This document shows positions 11,822 to 25,170 of a stretch of DNA of 64,000 nucleotides, piece by piece (the stretch's first letter is position 1; each line of letters starts with the position of its first letter). Below the pieces are notes generated by a model. It was given only the letters and a program-made list of their open reading frames with translations, ran no database searches and was not told the origin of the DNA. The translations under genes and the position numbers were made by a program. The stretch comes from Ophiosphaerella korrae (lineage: Eukaryota; Ascomycota; Dothideomycetes; Pleosporales; Phaeosphaeriaceae), in NCBI GenBank assembly GCA_028456385.1, contig JALNQF010000071.1:1-64000 (forward strand), written 5' to 3'.

Positions 11822-14800
11822 CTTAATTACGCTACTATTATTCCCTATAGTTTTAATATAAATTGTATATCTCTATCTATAATAATCTTATCTAGTAGTC
11901 TATATTAACTAATTACTATTCCTAAGACCTAGTATATAGTAACTTCTATCTTACTTTTTTTCTTATATAGTCTAAAGTATATATACTTTATAAGTTTATC
12001 TACTATTATTAGGATTCTATTATACTTAACTCTTAATATTAGGTCTTTAGACCTTAGTAGCTTCGTAATAAAGTCTATTATAATAACTTTCTATAGTTAT
12101 TTTAGTACTTTTACTAGTTATAATATTCTATATAGTGTATATTTATTATATTTATTTCTATAGTATTCTATATAGTCTTATAGTACTTCTATTACTAGTT
12201 ATTTTACTTTTAGAATATAGTAGTCTTATAGTAGTCTATCTAATATTTTTTTAATACCTTAGTAACTATATACTAGTAGTTTATAGAATTGTTATATAAA
12301 TTCTCTCTAGATCTTTTTTAGAATATATATTCTTCTATAAGCTTATATAAATCCTTTTTAGATTTCTAGCTTCTTTATTTTTTTAGATACTTCTTTTATT
12401 ATTTTCTTAATCTATTTATTTAGCTTACTACTTGTTCTTTTAAGTATTATAGCTATTTTAGGTATATTTAGGACTAAATATCCTTTTTTATTATTAACTA
12501 AAACTATACTAGTAGTGCTTACTTCTTCTTATAAGTCTAGTCTTCTACTAAGAGTATTTATAAACTAATTATCTTTCTCTTTTATATATATAATTTCTAT
12601 ATTAAATATTAATAGATATTCCTACTATCTTATATAGTATTATAATAACTCCTTATTTATTATAAATCCTATAAGATTCTTATAGTCTATATAGACTTTT
12701 ATCTAATATTTAGCTCTTTATAGATATACTCTCTATTATTTAAATACTTTATAGATTACTAGTATCTCCTTATTATAAATTAAATAGTTAAGTTCTACTA
12801 TCTTTATTTTTTTAGAGAAGTATTTAACTAAGTATTCTTTTCTAGTCTTTTAGTCTTCTTATATTAGTACTATTCTATAGACTAAGTTAGATACGTCTGT
12901 TTTTACTATTACTAGTAGGTCTAGGTTATATATTCTAATAACTAGGTTTTTTATAAACTTCTTCTTAATCTTCTTAAATACCTCCTCGTATTCCTTTATC
13001 TATTTAAATAGCGTATCTTTCTTTATAAGTCTTATAATTAGCTCTATATCTTTAGAATATTTTACTATTAACTTTCTATAAAAGTTAGCTAGCCTATAAA
13101 ATTATTATACCTCTTTTAAGTTCTTTGGTGTTAGCTATTTATAGATTAACCTAATCTTTTCTAGATTAATCTTAATTTTTCCTAGTTTAATAATAAACCT
13201 AAGGAAGTCTATTTCTTTTGTATAAAATTCGCATTTTCTTATCTTAAGAAATAACTTATTTTCTACTAGTTTCTCTAGTATCTTGTATACGTGTTGTATA
13301 TATTCTTCTTCTATTTCTAAAAATATAAAGATATTATCTAAGTATATAAATATAAATATATCTAAGTACTCTTTTAGTACTATATTAATTCTTTCCTAGA
13401 ACGCTACTAGTACGTTTGTTAATCTAAATAGTATAACTAAGTACTTATATAGTCTATACTATATTCTAAATACTATTTTCTACTTATTACTTTTTTTAAT
13501 TCTAATTTAGTAGTAAGCGTTCTAGATATCTAATTTTGTAAAGATCTTTACTTTTTATAGTCTATCTTGTATTTTATTTATTTATAGTAGTAAGTATTAG
13601 TTCTTATTTATAATTGTATTAGTTTTTCTAAAATCTACGTAGAGTCTTTTATTACTTATTCCCTTTTTGTCTATAAATATAAGTTTATATACTACTAATA
13701 ATTTAGATTCTCTTATCTATCTTTTTTTTATTACATTCTAGATAAATATTTACTTAATTTTTAATTCTTCTTCTATTTTTTAGTAAACTAAGCTCTATCT
13801 TATATTTTTATCTTTTTCTAGTTCTATTACTAAGTCCTATAGTTAATATTCTAGAAAGTAGTCTTTTAGCTCTATAAGCTATTTTTCCTATTTCTTATAT
13901 TCTTTAGGAAATTCTCCTTTATAGGTACTTATATTAGCTTTTAATATATCTATTTTACTATAGCTAATTTTCTCTAATCTTTAATTAATATGTAGATTAG
14001 TTATCTATAACTATAGTATACCTAATATTATATCTTATTTATTATTAATTATTGTTATATCTATAACTATATTCTTAATTATTATCTCTTTTAAGTCTAA
14101 TATAGAGGGAACTATTTTAAACCTAATAAGTTCTTAGAATAGTTTTTTTTTAATTATACTTAATTATTAAGAGTACTTCTTTATTATATACTTTATTCTT
14201 TATTTTTCTATAAACTTTTTTAATATAAAGTTCTTTATAGCTCTACTATTAATTATTATTTATACTTTCTTTCTTTAGTATATACTTATTTTTATAATAT
14301 ATAGGCCTTTTATACTTTTTAGCTTTTCTTACTTAGGTAGTTTTATAAATTATCTATCTTTTTAAGGCTATAACTTTACTTTAAGTTTATATATTTTATA
14401 TTTTAAATATTTATTATTTATATATTTATACTATAGTCTTTCCTAAACGTATTTCTTAGTTAGTTTAGGTCTAGGTCTTACTACTACGTATCTATTTTCT
14501 TAGATTATTTCTTATCCTTAGATATTTTCTACTAGGATTACTCTTGTATAGTTATAGCCTTTTCTTCTTATAAGCTATATATTATTATTTACTTTAGAGT
14601 TTCTATATATAATATAATTCTTGTCTAAGTATAATATCTATAATACTTTAAAGTGTACTAGATACTTTAGATCTATTATCTTGTTATCTCTTTCTTAGTA
14701 TTTACTTTTACTAAGTATATCTATTATTAATATATAGTATACTACTAGTACTTATAGTATATAGGCTTTATTAATCTATTATATCTTTTTTATAAAGTAC

Positions 14801-16472
14801 TACTATTCTCTTTATATAAGTATCTTTCTTACTATAACTATATATTACTTTATCTATTCTTTAAATAGTATAAACTTTATTTCTTTAGAGTTACGTTCTT
14901 TCTAGTCTTTATACGCTTCTTCTATACTTATAACTATTAAGTATATTTAAATAAACTTCTATTCTTTATTTTGTTCCTCTATATCTATTATTATATAGCT
15001 ATTATAGCTATATATTATTAGCTAGGTATACTCTATATCTCTTATACTAACTTACTTCTTACTTCCTCTTAGTCCTTTAGAGGTAGTTGTAGTAGTCTCT
15101 TTATCTAGTACTAGTCCTTTAGCCTAAATTAATAGTACTAGGAGCTCTTCTCCTTCTAAATCTTCTATTAGTAAGTCTATTACTTAGGCTATTTCTTCTA
15201 GCTAAGCTTTTATTCTTCTCTTTATTATAGCTACTTTACGTCTCTATTTCTATAAGAACTATACTACTCTCTACTTACTAGAAAGATATATATAGTAGTT
15301 ATTATTATAATAAAAGGTTTAATAGAGTATTATATATTGTACTTCTTTACTCCTAGCTACTTTCTTTTAAGGTTTAGCCTATACTTATAGTACTTCCTTC
15401 TTTTTCTTAGTTATTTTTAACTAAGTTTCTTTCTTTAGGTCTTTATTCTTATAATCTTTTATAAAGTGTCTTAGTTTCCTATATTTATAGTATACTATAT
15501 CCTTCTTTAACTTAGATCTATAGTTCTTTACGTAGTAGCCTAGTTTACTATAGTTAAAGTACGTAAAGTCTTTATTCTTTCTCTTCTTCTTATCTTTATT
15601 AGCGTTAAGGACTATAGGGTCTCCCTTATTATAGTTCTAGGTATAACCTCTATATTTGTTTTTCTTCTATTTTTAAAGATTATTATTAATTTATATTACC
15701 TATTACTTTAGGACTTCTAGTATTTATAGTTTTTCTATATATATTATCTTGTATCTAATCTTAGAGTTAAGTCTTTATTTAAATTATAATATTAGAGCTA
15801 ACTTATTCTATTTAGTATTTTGCAATAGTTATTTAAACTATAATACGTACTTAGGAATACTCTAGTTCTACGTAAGCTTTTCTAGCTACTCTTTAGCTTA
15901 TTAGGTAATATCTATATCTCTAAACGCTACTCTTATTTATTTAGTAAAGTATTTATAACTTCTAAAGATAGCTCTAGTTTTATTCTTTTAGGTTATTAGA
16001 GAATATATTATATAATCTATCTAGTAAGGTTTATACTATCTTATTATATTTTCTTTAAAGTGTAATCTAATATATATTACCTTTTTTTCTTCTATATTAA
16101 AGTATAGTACTTATATATCTATCTAGAGTTATACTAAAGCTATAAAGAGTTTTAGTTTCTCTCTTATTTTATTAAACTTCTTAAGGACTAGTATCTTTAG
16201 TAGTTTCTTTATTGTACTTATCTCTAGCCTTTAGGTAATTAGTTCTATTTAGTTCTATCCTTAGATAATAGCTTTAATTTATACCTTGTTTTATTTTGTA
16301 TAATCTTGTAGTTCCTTATTCTATATCTCTAAGGTATTAATTACTATCTTTATATCCTCTTTTTTAGAGATTAGGTTATTTATATAATCTCTAACTACTT
16401 TCTATATAGTATTATCTAACTTATAACTACTTAAGGGTGCTTTTACTACTTATTTAGTTAAACTTTCTACTA
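11822..16472 (-). pseudogene. Element C gag-pol, 5' portion (gag to integrase)
   Basis: Read leftwards from a probable mutated start (ATA) near 16472. It covers gag, two zinc knuckles near 15450-15560, protease, RT with Y-L-D-N (13333-13344), RNase H and the start of integrase, before the D insertion breaks it. It is collinear with D at the same offsets. Residual TpG on the plus strand (CpA in element sense) exceeds residual CpA, the same asymmetry as in D. Inactive. Confidence 0.85.
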
Positions 16473-16534
16473 TTATATTAGTTAGACTATACGTTACTTA
16501 TACTTTACTTCTTATAATAACTAAATTAGTAAGG

Positions 16535-16962
16535 TATAATAGGCTACCTATTATAAACTATAGGTACCTATCTTAAAAGAGTTAGTAGATTATAAAGTAA
16601 TAATAAAAGCTTAGGAGTAATTTATAATAACTATAAATAATAGAAGATATTTTATAACTATCTTGTATTAGCGTTCTATAGTTAAAAGATTAAATTACTA
16701 ATACTATCTTAATAATACGTATCCTATAGACTATATACTTATTGTAATCTATAATCTATAGTTACTAAGATTAGTAGATTATAGATTGTCCTAATCTATA
16801 ATCTATTAATACTAAGAGTTTATAGATTATAGATTAGTCTAAGTGTCTTAGTTATATATAGTCTCCTAATTAAGATTATTACTTTACTTGTCTTATACTT
16901 CGTTAGTACCTAAGTTAAGACTAATTAGTTCTATTGCAATTCCTTCTATTACACCTATAACA
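16535..16962 (-). repeat. 5' LTR of element C
   Basis: 428 bp, equal to the partner at 2896-3323. It is flanked on the left by the PBS region (sense CCTTACTAATTTAG) and on the right by the TSD AGTTA at 16963-16967. Confidence 0.88.
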
Positions 16963-17943
16963 AGTTAGATATATTAACTTTTACTATTACTTATAGCTTT
17001 AGGTTATATATTCTAATAACTAGATTCTATATAATTTTTCTTTAAATATAGTTAAATACTTTATTATATTTTTATTTATTTATTTTAATAGTATATCTTT
17101 CTTTATAAGTTTTATTAATAGTTTTATATACTTAAACTATTTTACTATAAGTTTTCTATAGAAATTTATTAATTTATAATACTATTATACTCTTTTTTAA
17201 GTTTTTTAGTATTAGCTATTCTTATATTACTTTAGTTTTTCTTAAGTTAATTTATATACTTTGTAGTTCTATAATAAATCTAAAGAATTTATTCTTTCTT
17301 CTACTAAAAAATAATTAGTTTTTTACTAGTCCTTATTATACTCTATATATATACTATTTATATTTTTCTATAATTTTTAAAAATATAAAAATATTATCTA
17401 AGTATATAAATATTAATATATCTAAATACTTTTTTAAACTATATTAATTCTATTTTAGAATACTACTAGTATATTTATTAATTTAATAACTATAACTATA
17501 TATTTAAATAGTTTATATTATATTTAAAATCCTATTTTCTATTTATTACTTTTTTTAATTATAATCTTATAGTAAGTATTTTAAATATCTAGTTTTATAA
17601 AAATTATTACTTTTTATAGCTTTACTTATATATTATCTATATAAGGTAAGAGATATTAGTTTTTATTTATAGTTATATTTATTTTTCTAAACTTAATATA
17701 AAATCTTTTATTATTTATCTCTTTTTTATATATAAATATAAGTCTATATACTATTAAAAATTAAGAGTTTTATATTTTTTTTATTATATTTTTAATAAAT
17801 ACTTATTTAATTTTTAATTTCTTTTTAGTTTTTCTATAAACTAAACTCTATTTTATATTTTTTTTCTTTTATATTTATTTCTAAGTTTTATAAGTTATTT
17901 ATTTTATTTTTTATACTTATTAAAGAACTTACTTTTATATATA
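16963..17943 (-). mobile_element. Gypsy element A, middle part (RT region)
   Basis: Continuation of A after the C insertion (TSD AGTTA at its left end). It encodes the RNase H/RT part of pol on the minus strand, heavily mutated. It stops at the TA of 17942-17943, where DNA transposon E is inserted. Removing E and one TA aligns the flanks base for base with other copies of the family across the junction. Confidence 0.8.
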
Positions 17944-17971
17944 GAGGGGTATAAAAAATAAAAAGTAATTA
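17944..17971 (+). repeat. Left terminal inverted repeat of E
   Basis: About 28 bp match the inverse of 33765-33792 with few mismatches, starting GAGGGGTATAAAAAATAAAA. It is preceded by the TA target at 17942-17943. Confidence 0.75.
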
Positions 17972-19040
17972 TTTTTTTTTACCTTTTTTTAAAGGAATAT
18001 AACTTACTTAAAATAAGAACTATAACTATAAAAAATATATATTTTTAAAGAGAAAATTTCTTTCTTTTAGCTTAGTTAAAAATCTATAGCTTAGTTAGTG
18101 TACCTTAGCTATAGTAGGTTACTAAAATAGGGGTATATTTTTAAGCTATATTTAAAAGCTTATTACTTTTTATTTTTAGTATCTTTTTTCCTTTATTTTA
18201 AATATATTAAGTATCTACTTAATATCTATTATATATTAAGTTTATAGATATATTGTATTACTATATTAATCTTTATAAAGAAACGTAGTTGTTTTAAAAT
18301 TTAGTTAATAAATATATATTAGAATAGACTAATACTTAGTTTAATACTCTATAGCTCTCTTTATAAAGTTTTACGTTCTAGGTAAAGATAGTATATAATT
18401 ATCTATAGCTTACTAGCTTATTACATTCTACTCTTTTATTTTAGTAAGCTTAAAAGCTCTTATACTCTTTAAATTAATCTCTATATATAAACTCTTTCTA
18501 GAGTATTTATTTTACCTATCTTTAAGTAGATTCTATATATTTTTAATAGGATTTTAATATAGACTAAAAGAAAAATAAAGATAAAGCTTAGCTAGATTCT
18601 ATATATAATATTCCTTAATAGCTTTATTTTTATTAATCTTATAGATATCTTATTAATATTTCTAGCTTAAATAGATAATTATTATCTAGTTTAGAAACTT
18701 AACTACTATATAGAGTTATATATATATAGTTCTAGATATAAAAGAAAAAGGAGTAAAAAAGATATAGAGTTTTATACTATATTTTATATACTTTTTAACT
18801 TCTAAATTTAGTACTTTTTAGATATTTTCTTTATTATTAAAAAGTAAAGTCTTTATATAGTTCTTTATAAAAATTTATTTATATTATTCTTTTACTTAAA
18901 TAGATTACTAAACTAGGATAGTTTTATTTCTAGATATAACTTAGTTAGTATTAAAGTAATAAAAAAAGTAGTTAAATAGAAAAAAAGATTATAAAAAATA
19001 GAAAAATATAGTATACTAGGAATTTTTTTAAACGTATTTT

Positions 19041-19320
19041 TATTAGGAAGTAGCTAGAAGATAATAGTACTTACTATAGGCTATAGAAGATAGTAAAAGG
19101 ATAATAGATAATATTTAATAGTACTACTAGTATCTAAAAGAGAATAATACTTACCTTACTTTCTTTATAAGTATTAAGCCTTTTATACGCCTATATAGCG
19201 TATTAGCTTTACTTTAGACTATAACTATATAATATTATAATCTTTAGTATATTAGCTCTACTCTCTTAACTTATACTAGAGTTTATAAGAGTCTTAAGTA
19301 TTTAGAGAACTTTTATTATA
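19041..19320 (-). repeat. 3' LTR of element F
   Basis: 280 bp, from TATTAGGAAG (degraded TGTTAG) to TTTATTATA. It pairs with 32520-32799. The adjacent internal sequence GAGCCTCTCCTTCTAGC is the complement of a purine-rich tract, as expected for a polypurine tract in minus orientation. Confidence 0.88.
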
Positions 19321-20689
19321 GAGCCTCTCCTTCTAGCTAGTATCTTTACTAGTATTTTAAAGTACGACCTTAATAAAAACCTTAAACCTTTAAGAAAAAG
19401 GAGAAAATAGTATCTATATACCTTACGCGCTATACCTACGTATTAAGCGTATTATTATTATTATACTCGTATATAATATTTTATTTATATTTTAATAATA
19501 AGTAAAAGATTATTACTTATATAATTACGTTTACTCTTAGTAAAGCTTATATAAAAAATATTTTTCTTTTTATAATTATTTTACTTATCTTCTTATCTAT
19601 TATAGTATATATTTAATATATATATAGCGTATATTTAGTAATTATTACTATAGTCTATTATCTTTACTTAAAATTTATTAAGAAGAGTAATATTTATTAA
19701 GCTCTACCTTTTAAGTAGAGTATAGATACTAAGCGCGCTAATTATAATACTTTATATACTACTTACCTATACTATACTTAAAGTATTATTAACTAAGAAG
19801 AAATCTATAATAAGCTAGAAGTATATTATTACTAGTATTATTCTATTAGTAATTGTAGTAGCTACGCCTTAGTAACTATTTTAGAGATATACTCTTTATA
19901 TACACTTTAACTAATATAAATAAGTACCTCTTATACTTAATAAGTATATTAACTATATTTATAAGCTTTATAATACGTATAATACTACTATATCTAATAC
20001 TACTATATCTAATACTACTATTCTTAAGACTAACTTAGAAGTACACTATACTAGCGTTATACTTACTTATACTTAGTATACCTTTAACTTAGAACTATTA
20101 AACTATAGGTACTTTACTACTTATAGTAGTACTCTCTTAAGAGTACTTACTTAAATACTTATAACTACGCCTTAGTTTTTAGGGCTTATTTTAACTAAGT
20201 AGCGTAGCCTTATAGCCTAGTAGTAAGGTTTAGTTAGAGTATTAATAGAGATTTTAGGCTACCTTTACTATATTATATATTTACCTATATTATACTTATA
20301 TAGTATATACTAACTACTTTTAAGCTTACTATAGCTACTTTTTTATAGAATAAGTTAATAATAATAAAGAAGATAATAATAAAGATAGTAGTAAAGAAGA
20401 AGAAGAAGAAAAAAATAGGGGTAAAGAAAAGAAAGTAGAAGAAAAAGAAGAAGAAGAAAGAAAAAAAGAGAACTAAGATGTTTTACTTTTAAAAAGTAAG
20501 TAAGACGTAGATAAAAAGTAGTTTAGGCTTATTTAATAAGTAGAGAAGAAATAGTTTATAGTATAATTATTTATTTTTTATATATATAGATACCTAGCTA
20601 TAGAGCTAAAGTTAAATTATATAGTTTACTTTATAAGTACGTTTTAAGTATATAAATTATACTTTTTACGTTTATTTTAATTGTAAAGC
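19321..20689. other. Element F 3' non-pol region, unassigned
   Basis: About 1.37 kb between the end of pol and the 3' LTR. It includes a 15-bp tandem repeat (AATACTACTATATCT, two full copies and a partial third, 19981-20025). It also has a strongly purine-rich tract (about 20360-20475) that would read as Lys/Glu-rich on the plus strand. Some plus-strand stretches (about 20105-20340) look coding if TAG/TAA are taken as mutated, which hints at an antisense ORF as in the other family. This is not established. Confidence 0.35.
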
Positions 20690-23600
20690 GCTTTAAGCTA
20701 AATTAAACTCTTTAAGTAGTTTATCTATATCTTTAAAATCTATAGTAGAAGTCTATATATTTTAGGATTTATTATATCTCTTCTATTTAAAGAAGTACTC
20801 TAGCTATCTTTTCTTTTTACGTTTCTTTAGGATTCTTTTAACTTCTTATACTTTTTCTCCTTCTTCTATTACTTTAAGTAGCTAGGTATTATCTTTTATA
20901 CTTAATTAAGGTTTCTATTTCTTAAGGAAAGAAATATAAAATATATTATAAATATAATAGTAGGGTAGTAAGAGTAAGTAGTATACCTATATTCTTACTA
21001 CGTTTTATACTTAAAATAGTCTAATAAACTTATCTAATAGCTTCTTATATAGTTAGTAAGTAAAGGTTAAGTTCTTTATACTTAGTAAAACTAGCTCTTC
21101 TTTTTTAAAGACTTCTAGTTTATATTTATTATTATAGTATTATACTTAATATACTTATACTTTTTATAAAAACTTTATAAGTATTACTTATATACTATAT
21201 ATACGCTTTACTTTTTAAATAGTATTTAGTACTTTTTTTTCTAGCTTACTATCTTTAAGTAAGTATATAAAAATTAGGTATTTACCTAGTATAGCGTAAA
21301 AAGGCGTTATCTTTATTCTTTTATAAATTAAGTTATTATATACAAATTATACTATTTTTAGTAAAATAACTTAATTATCTTAATTTTCTATTATAAAGAT
21401 TTTTAAGTACTATTCTAGAGTCTAATTTTAATATTTAGTTTACTTATTAGTCTATAGGTAGAAAGTTATACTTAGCCTACGCTTTACTTGTAGTTAGTAG
21501 TATATTTCTACCTAAAATTTTAAGGTAAAGATTAACTCTTAGTCTAATATAATACTTTTTTATATCTTATAGTTTAAGATAATATTATTAAAGTATACTT
21601 CTATAAACTATTACGCGTCTTACTTTTTAAGTACTAGGATATAGATAGCTATCTTAGATAAGTAGTTTACTATTACTAGTATTATATTATATATATACTC
21701 TAAGCTATCTTTTAAAGGTAAGAGGCTTATAATAATATCTAGAGAGACTTCTTTAAAAATATTACTTAGGATTAGTAGAGGAGATAATTCTCTATATTAT
21801 TTATACTTTAGCGCTTTACTTTACTAGTATATTATATAAGTCTTTATATATTCTTAAACGTCTTACTCTATTAATAGCTAGTAATAGTATTTTATAATTA
21901 GCTTAAGTATTCTATATATACTAAAGTAGCTAGCTATATATAAGTTATAATACTAGAGTAGAATTTCTTACCTAATAGTAGGTTCCTCTAGAACGTATAC
22001 TCTACCTTTATATCTTAGGACTTCTTTATTATCTAAGCGCTATACTTATACTCTACTACTATATTAAGTACTTTTAACTTTTATTAAACTCTCTACTTAT
22101 ACTTATATAAAGGTATCTCTTTACTATAATTTATATAAAGTTATTAGAAAGGCTTTAGACTCTACTAATATAGGTTTACTACTAACTAACTCTCTAGCTA
22201 TTAAGTATAGTACGTATAGTATATATTCTATAGCGTTAGTAGTAGGGGTCCTTTTAGCGCTATAGTCTCTAGCCCTATATATCTTATATATACTTTCTAA
22301 GCTTAGCTTAGTTATAGATCTTCTTACTTTACTAGTTATCTTTACTTTAGCTACTAAGCTTACTAGTTATAATTTCTCCTAGAAAGTAAGTAATAAGCGT
22401 ACTAGTAATAAGTTCTCTTACTTATAGTTATATCTCTTTAAGAGGCTATCTATAGGATTTAGCCTACTAGCTTAGTATTTTACTTTAAAATTAAAAGCTC
22501 CTAAGTATATAGCTTAGTATACTTAGCGTAGGTTTAGCTTATATATAGTATATATTAAGCGTAAGTTATTATAATCTATAAGTACTTAAATTATATACTA
22601 CGTACTTTTAAGGTAGTATCTCTACTATTTAAAACTATAAATAATAGTAAGAAGTTTAGTATTATATATTTTATAGTTTAGTTCTACTTCTTGTAGTTTT
22701 TTAGAAGTAAAAGTAACTAGATACTATTTCCTATCTATATAGAGCTAGGATAAGATCTTAGAGATTATAAAAGTTAATATATCTATCTCTAAGTAAATAG
22801 GTAGTACTAAGTTATAGTAGTATAAGATAAGTATACTTATAAAGTATACTTTAAGTTATTTAAAAGCTTTTTATACTATACTAAGCTAATAGAATTTTTA
22901 CTTCTCTTTTAATAAGTCTATAAAGAGGGCTATTTTATAAGTATACTCTTTAATAAATCTTTAGTAGAAGTTTATAAAACCTAAGAATAACTATAGTTCT
23001 TTAATACTTATAGGCTCTAGCTATTATATAATAGTCTTAATACGCTTAGGTTTAGTATAGATACTATACCTTATAATAATAAAGCCTAGAAAATATATTT
23101 TATTAGATATAAAGGTGTACTTCTTTAGGTTTATAAAGAGTTCTACTCTTCTTAGTACTATAAGTATAGAGTAGATAGTATACTAGTATAGTGTAATATT
23201 ATTACTATAGGTATATATAAGTATATTATTAAGGTATACTATATAGATATAATCTAGGAGTCTACTAAGCGCTTTGTTAATATACGCTTAAAAGTTAGTA
23301 AAGGTATTAGTTTACTTAAAAGGTATTACTAAGTATTTAAAATACTTATAGTAAGTATAGAAAGTAGTTTTCTACTTATCTCCTAATTTAATTCTAATCC
23401 TATAGTAAGTATTTTTAAGATCTAAGGTAGTGTAGTATTATACGCTTAATAAGTAGTTTAGCGTCTCTCTAATTAGTAAGAGTAGGTACTAATCTTTTAC
23501 TATAACTAAGTTTAGGCTATAGTAGTTAATATAGAGGCGTAAGGCTCTATCTTTCTTTAGAATAAAAAAGATAAGTACTCTTACTAGACTATTACTATAA

Positions 23601-24053
23601 TATATCTAGCCTTTATAGAGTATATCTTCTATATACGCGTAGAGTACCTTAAGCTTATATATAGAGAGATTATAGAGTAGCCTATAGAGAGGTTCTTTTT
23701 CTTCTATTAATAAGATTATATAATTAGAGTTCTTTAAGTAAAGTAGTATCTATATAGTAATATTATTAAATACGTTATAGTATTCTAATAAAGTGTCTAG
23801 AATATATAACTTTTACGCTATAAGTATAGCGTAGATATACGTATTATATTCTAAGTTAATTATATTAGTCTTAAGTACTCTTAGTAAGTATAGTTTTACT
23901 TATATTTCTCCTAAGGCCTTTGTAATTTCTTTAGTTATATATAACTATACTTAAGTAATAGAAGTATATCTCTAATACTATATTTATAATCTATAGTTAA
24001 GTTATATTCTTTCTTATTTAAGAAAAAGATTTCTAAGAAAGAGTACTACTTTC
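20690..24053 (-). pseudogene. Element F pol (protease/RT/RNase H/integrase, RIP-inactivated)
   Basis: Read on the minus strand. The RT block near 23050-23560 includes a stretch equivalent to L-D-L-K-N-A-Y-x-R-I-R-I-K, then F-x-Y-L-V-I-P-F, then Y-L-N-N-I-L-I at 23222-23236. Downstream lie F-L-G-F-I-N-F-Y-Q-R-F-I and RNase H sequence. Around 20690-20850 is a stretch compatible with a chromodomain (K-x-K-R-Y-N-K-S ... D-F-K-D-I-D-K-L-L-K-E-F). It differs clearly from the main family. It is truncated at 24053 by element G and carries many in-frame TAG/TAA. Confidence 0.75.
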
Positions 24054-24494
24054 TATAATAGGCCTCCTATTGTTAACTACAGGTACCTATCTAGTAAGTT
24101 AGTAGATTAAGAGATAATAACAAAAGTTTGTGTTAGGATCTACAATAACTATAAACAATAGAAGATATTTTATAACTATCTTGTATTAGCGTTCTATAGT
24201 TAAAGGATTAAATTACTAATACTATCCTAATAATGTGTATTACTACTAACTATATACCTATACTTCTTAGCTAGCTTTATACTTCGTGTTTACTAAGGTT
24301 GCAAATTGCAAATTTATTACGTGCACGAATTTGTACTTTATATTTACTAAGATTATAAATCGCGAATCTATTACGTATCTCTATTGTAATTAGTTTCCTA
24401 GTTAAGTTTGTTACCCTATAAGTCGTATGTATTATTGTTATCTATAGTAGGGCTAATTAGTTTAAATTAGTTTTCCCTTATTATAACTATAATA
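24054..24494 (-). repeat. 3' LTR of element G
   Basis: 441 bp, matching 30636-31076 in length and nearly in sequence. The variable part carries two motifs with 'tttactaaggttgcaaat' and 'tttactaagattataaat', i.e. the A-type LTR variant rather than the C/D variant. Confidence 0.9.
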
Positions 24495-25170
24495 CTATTC
24501 CCCTCTCTAGGCGGGTTCTTGTTTCTCTACCCTAAGCCTAAGGTTATTAGTCTAGTTTCTTTGTTTATCTCTAGTTCTTTATTATTCTCTATATCTTTAC
24601 GTTCTAACTACAATAAACTTCTTCTTATTGCTCGTATTACTTGTAATAGAGTTAAAATATTTCCTTGTTTTTGTTATACCTACCTAAAGCTTATATATCT
24701 TGTATCTTTAAAAGATAGTAAATACTATAGCGAGTGTATTTTAGCTAATATTTAATATAAGTATACGCTGTCTAGTATTTTTCTTGTAGAGTATAAGTGT
24801 TTAATTTCTATATAGTCTCTTTTTACTAAGTTGTATAGGGCGAGCTATTAACTAGGCTTAAGAGATACTATTGTTATAGCTTATAGTAGCTAAGGCTAAG
24901 TATAAGCTAACTCTTTATAAGCTAGTAGATCTTTATTCTTATATTAAGCGTCTTTATAAGATAAAGGCTTATAATAATACTAAATTATCTAAATAGTTTT
25001 GTACCTTAGAGGCTAAGATAGACCTTAAGGATATAGTTTAGGCTATTCTAGCTCTTGTTATATTAGACGTTCCTAACGTCTCTCTATCTAGTAGTAGTAT
25101 TACTAGTTTTCTTAATTTGCTATAAGGTGTTCTAGAGAGTTTTAATTTTAGAAGTCTTTTAGTTTCTTAG
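24495..25170 (+). pseudogene. Antisense accessory ORF of element G
   Basis: Best-preserved copy of the antisense reading frame. From about 24519 it reads V-I-S-L-V-S-L-F-I, then I-T-C-N-R-V-K-I-F-P-C-F-C-Y-T-Y-L-K, S-L-K-D-S-K-Y-Y-S-E-C-I-L-A-N-I and S-S-I-F-L-V-E-Y-K. After a frame change near 24870 it continues A-K-A-K-Y-K-L-T-L-Y-K-L and Y-K-I-K-A-Y-N-N-T-K-L-S-K, then a Ser/Leu-rich tail. The spaced cysteines suggest an ancestral metal-binding head. The region lies opposite the pol 3' end and untranslated region. No surviving ATG. Confidence 0.5.

Larger units (their letters stand above)
2896..16962 (-). mobile_element. Gypsy chromovirus element C (interrupted by element D)
   Basis: Complete element inserted in A, with 428-bp LTRs at 2896-3323 and 16535-16962 and the 5-bp TSD AGTTA. 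Net of the nested element D its internal region is 6,174 bp, identical in length to D. The order on the minus strand is PBS, gag, two zinc knuckles, protease, RT, RNase H, integrase, chromodomain, then an antisense ORF and the 3' LTR. RT keeps the YLDD position as Y-L-D-N (minus strand of 13333-13344). It is dead: many TAG/TAA codons interrupt the frame. Confidence 0.9.
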
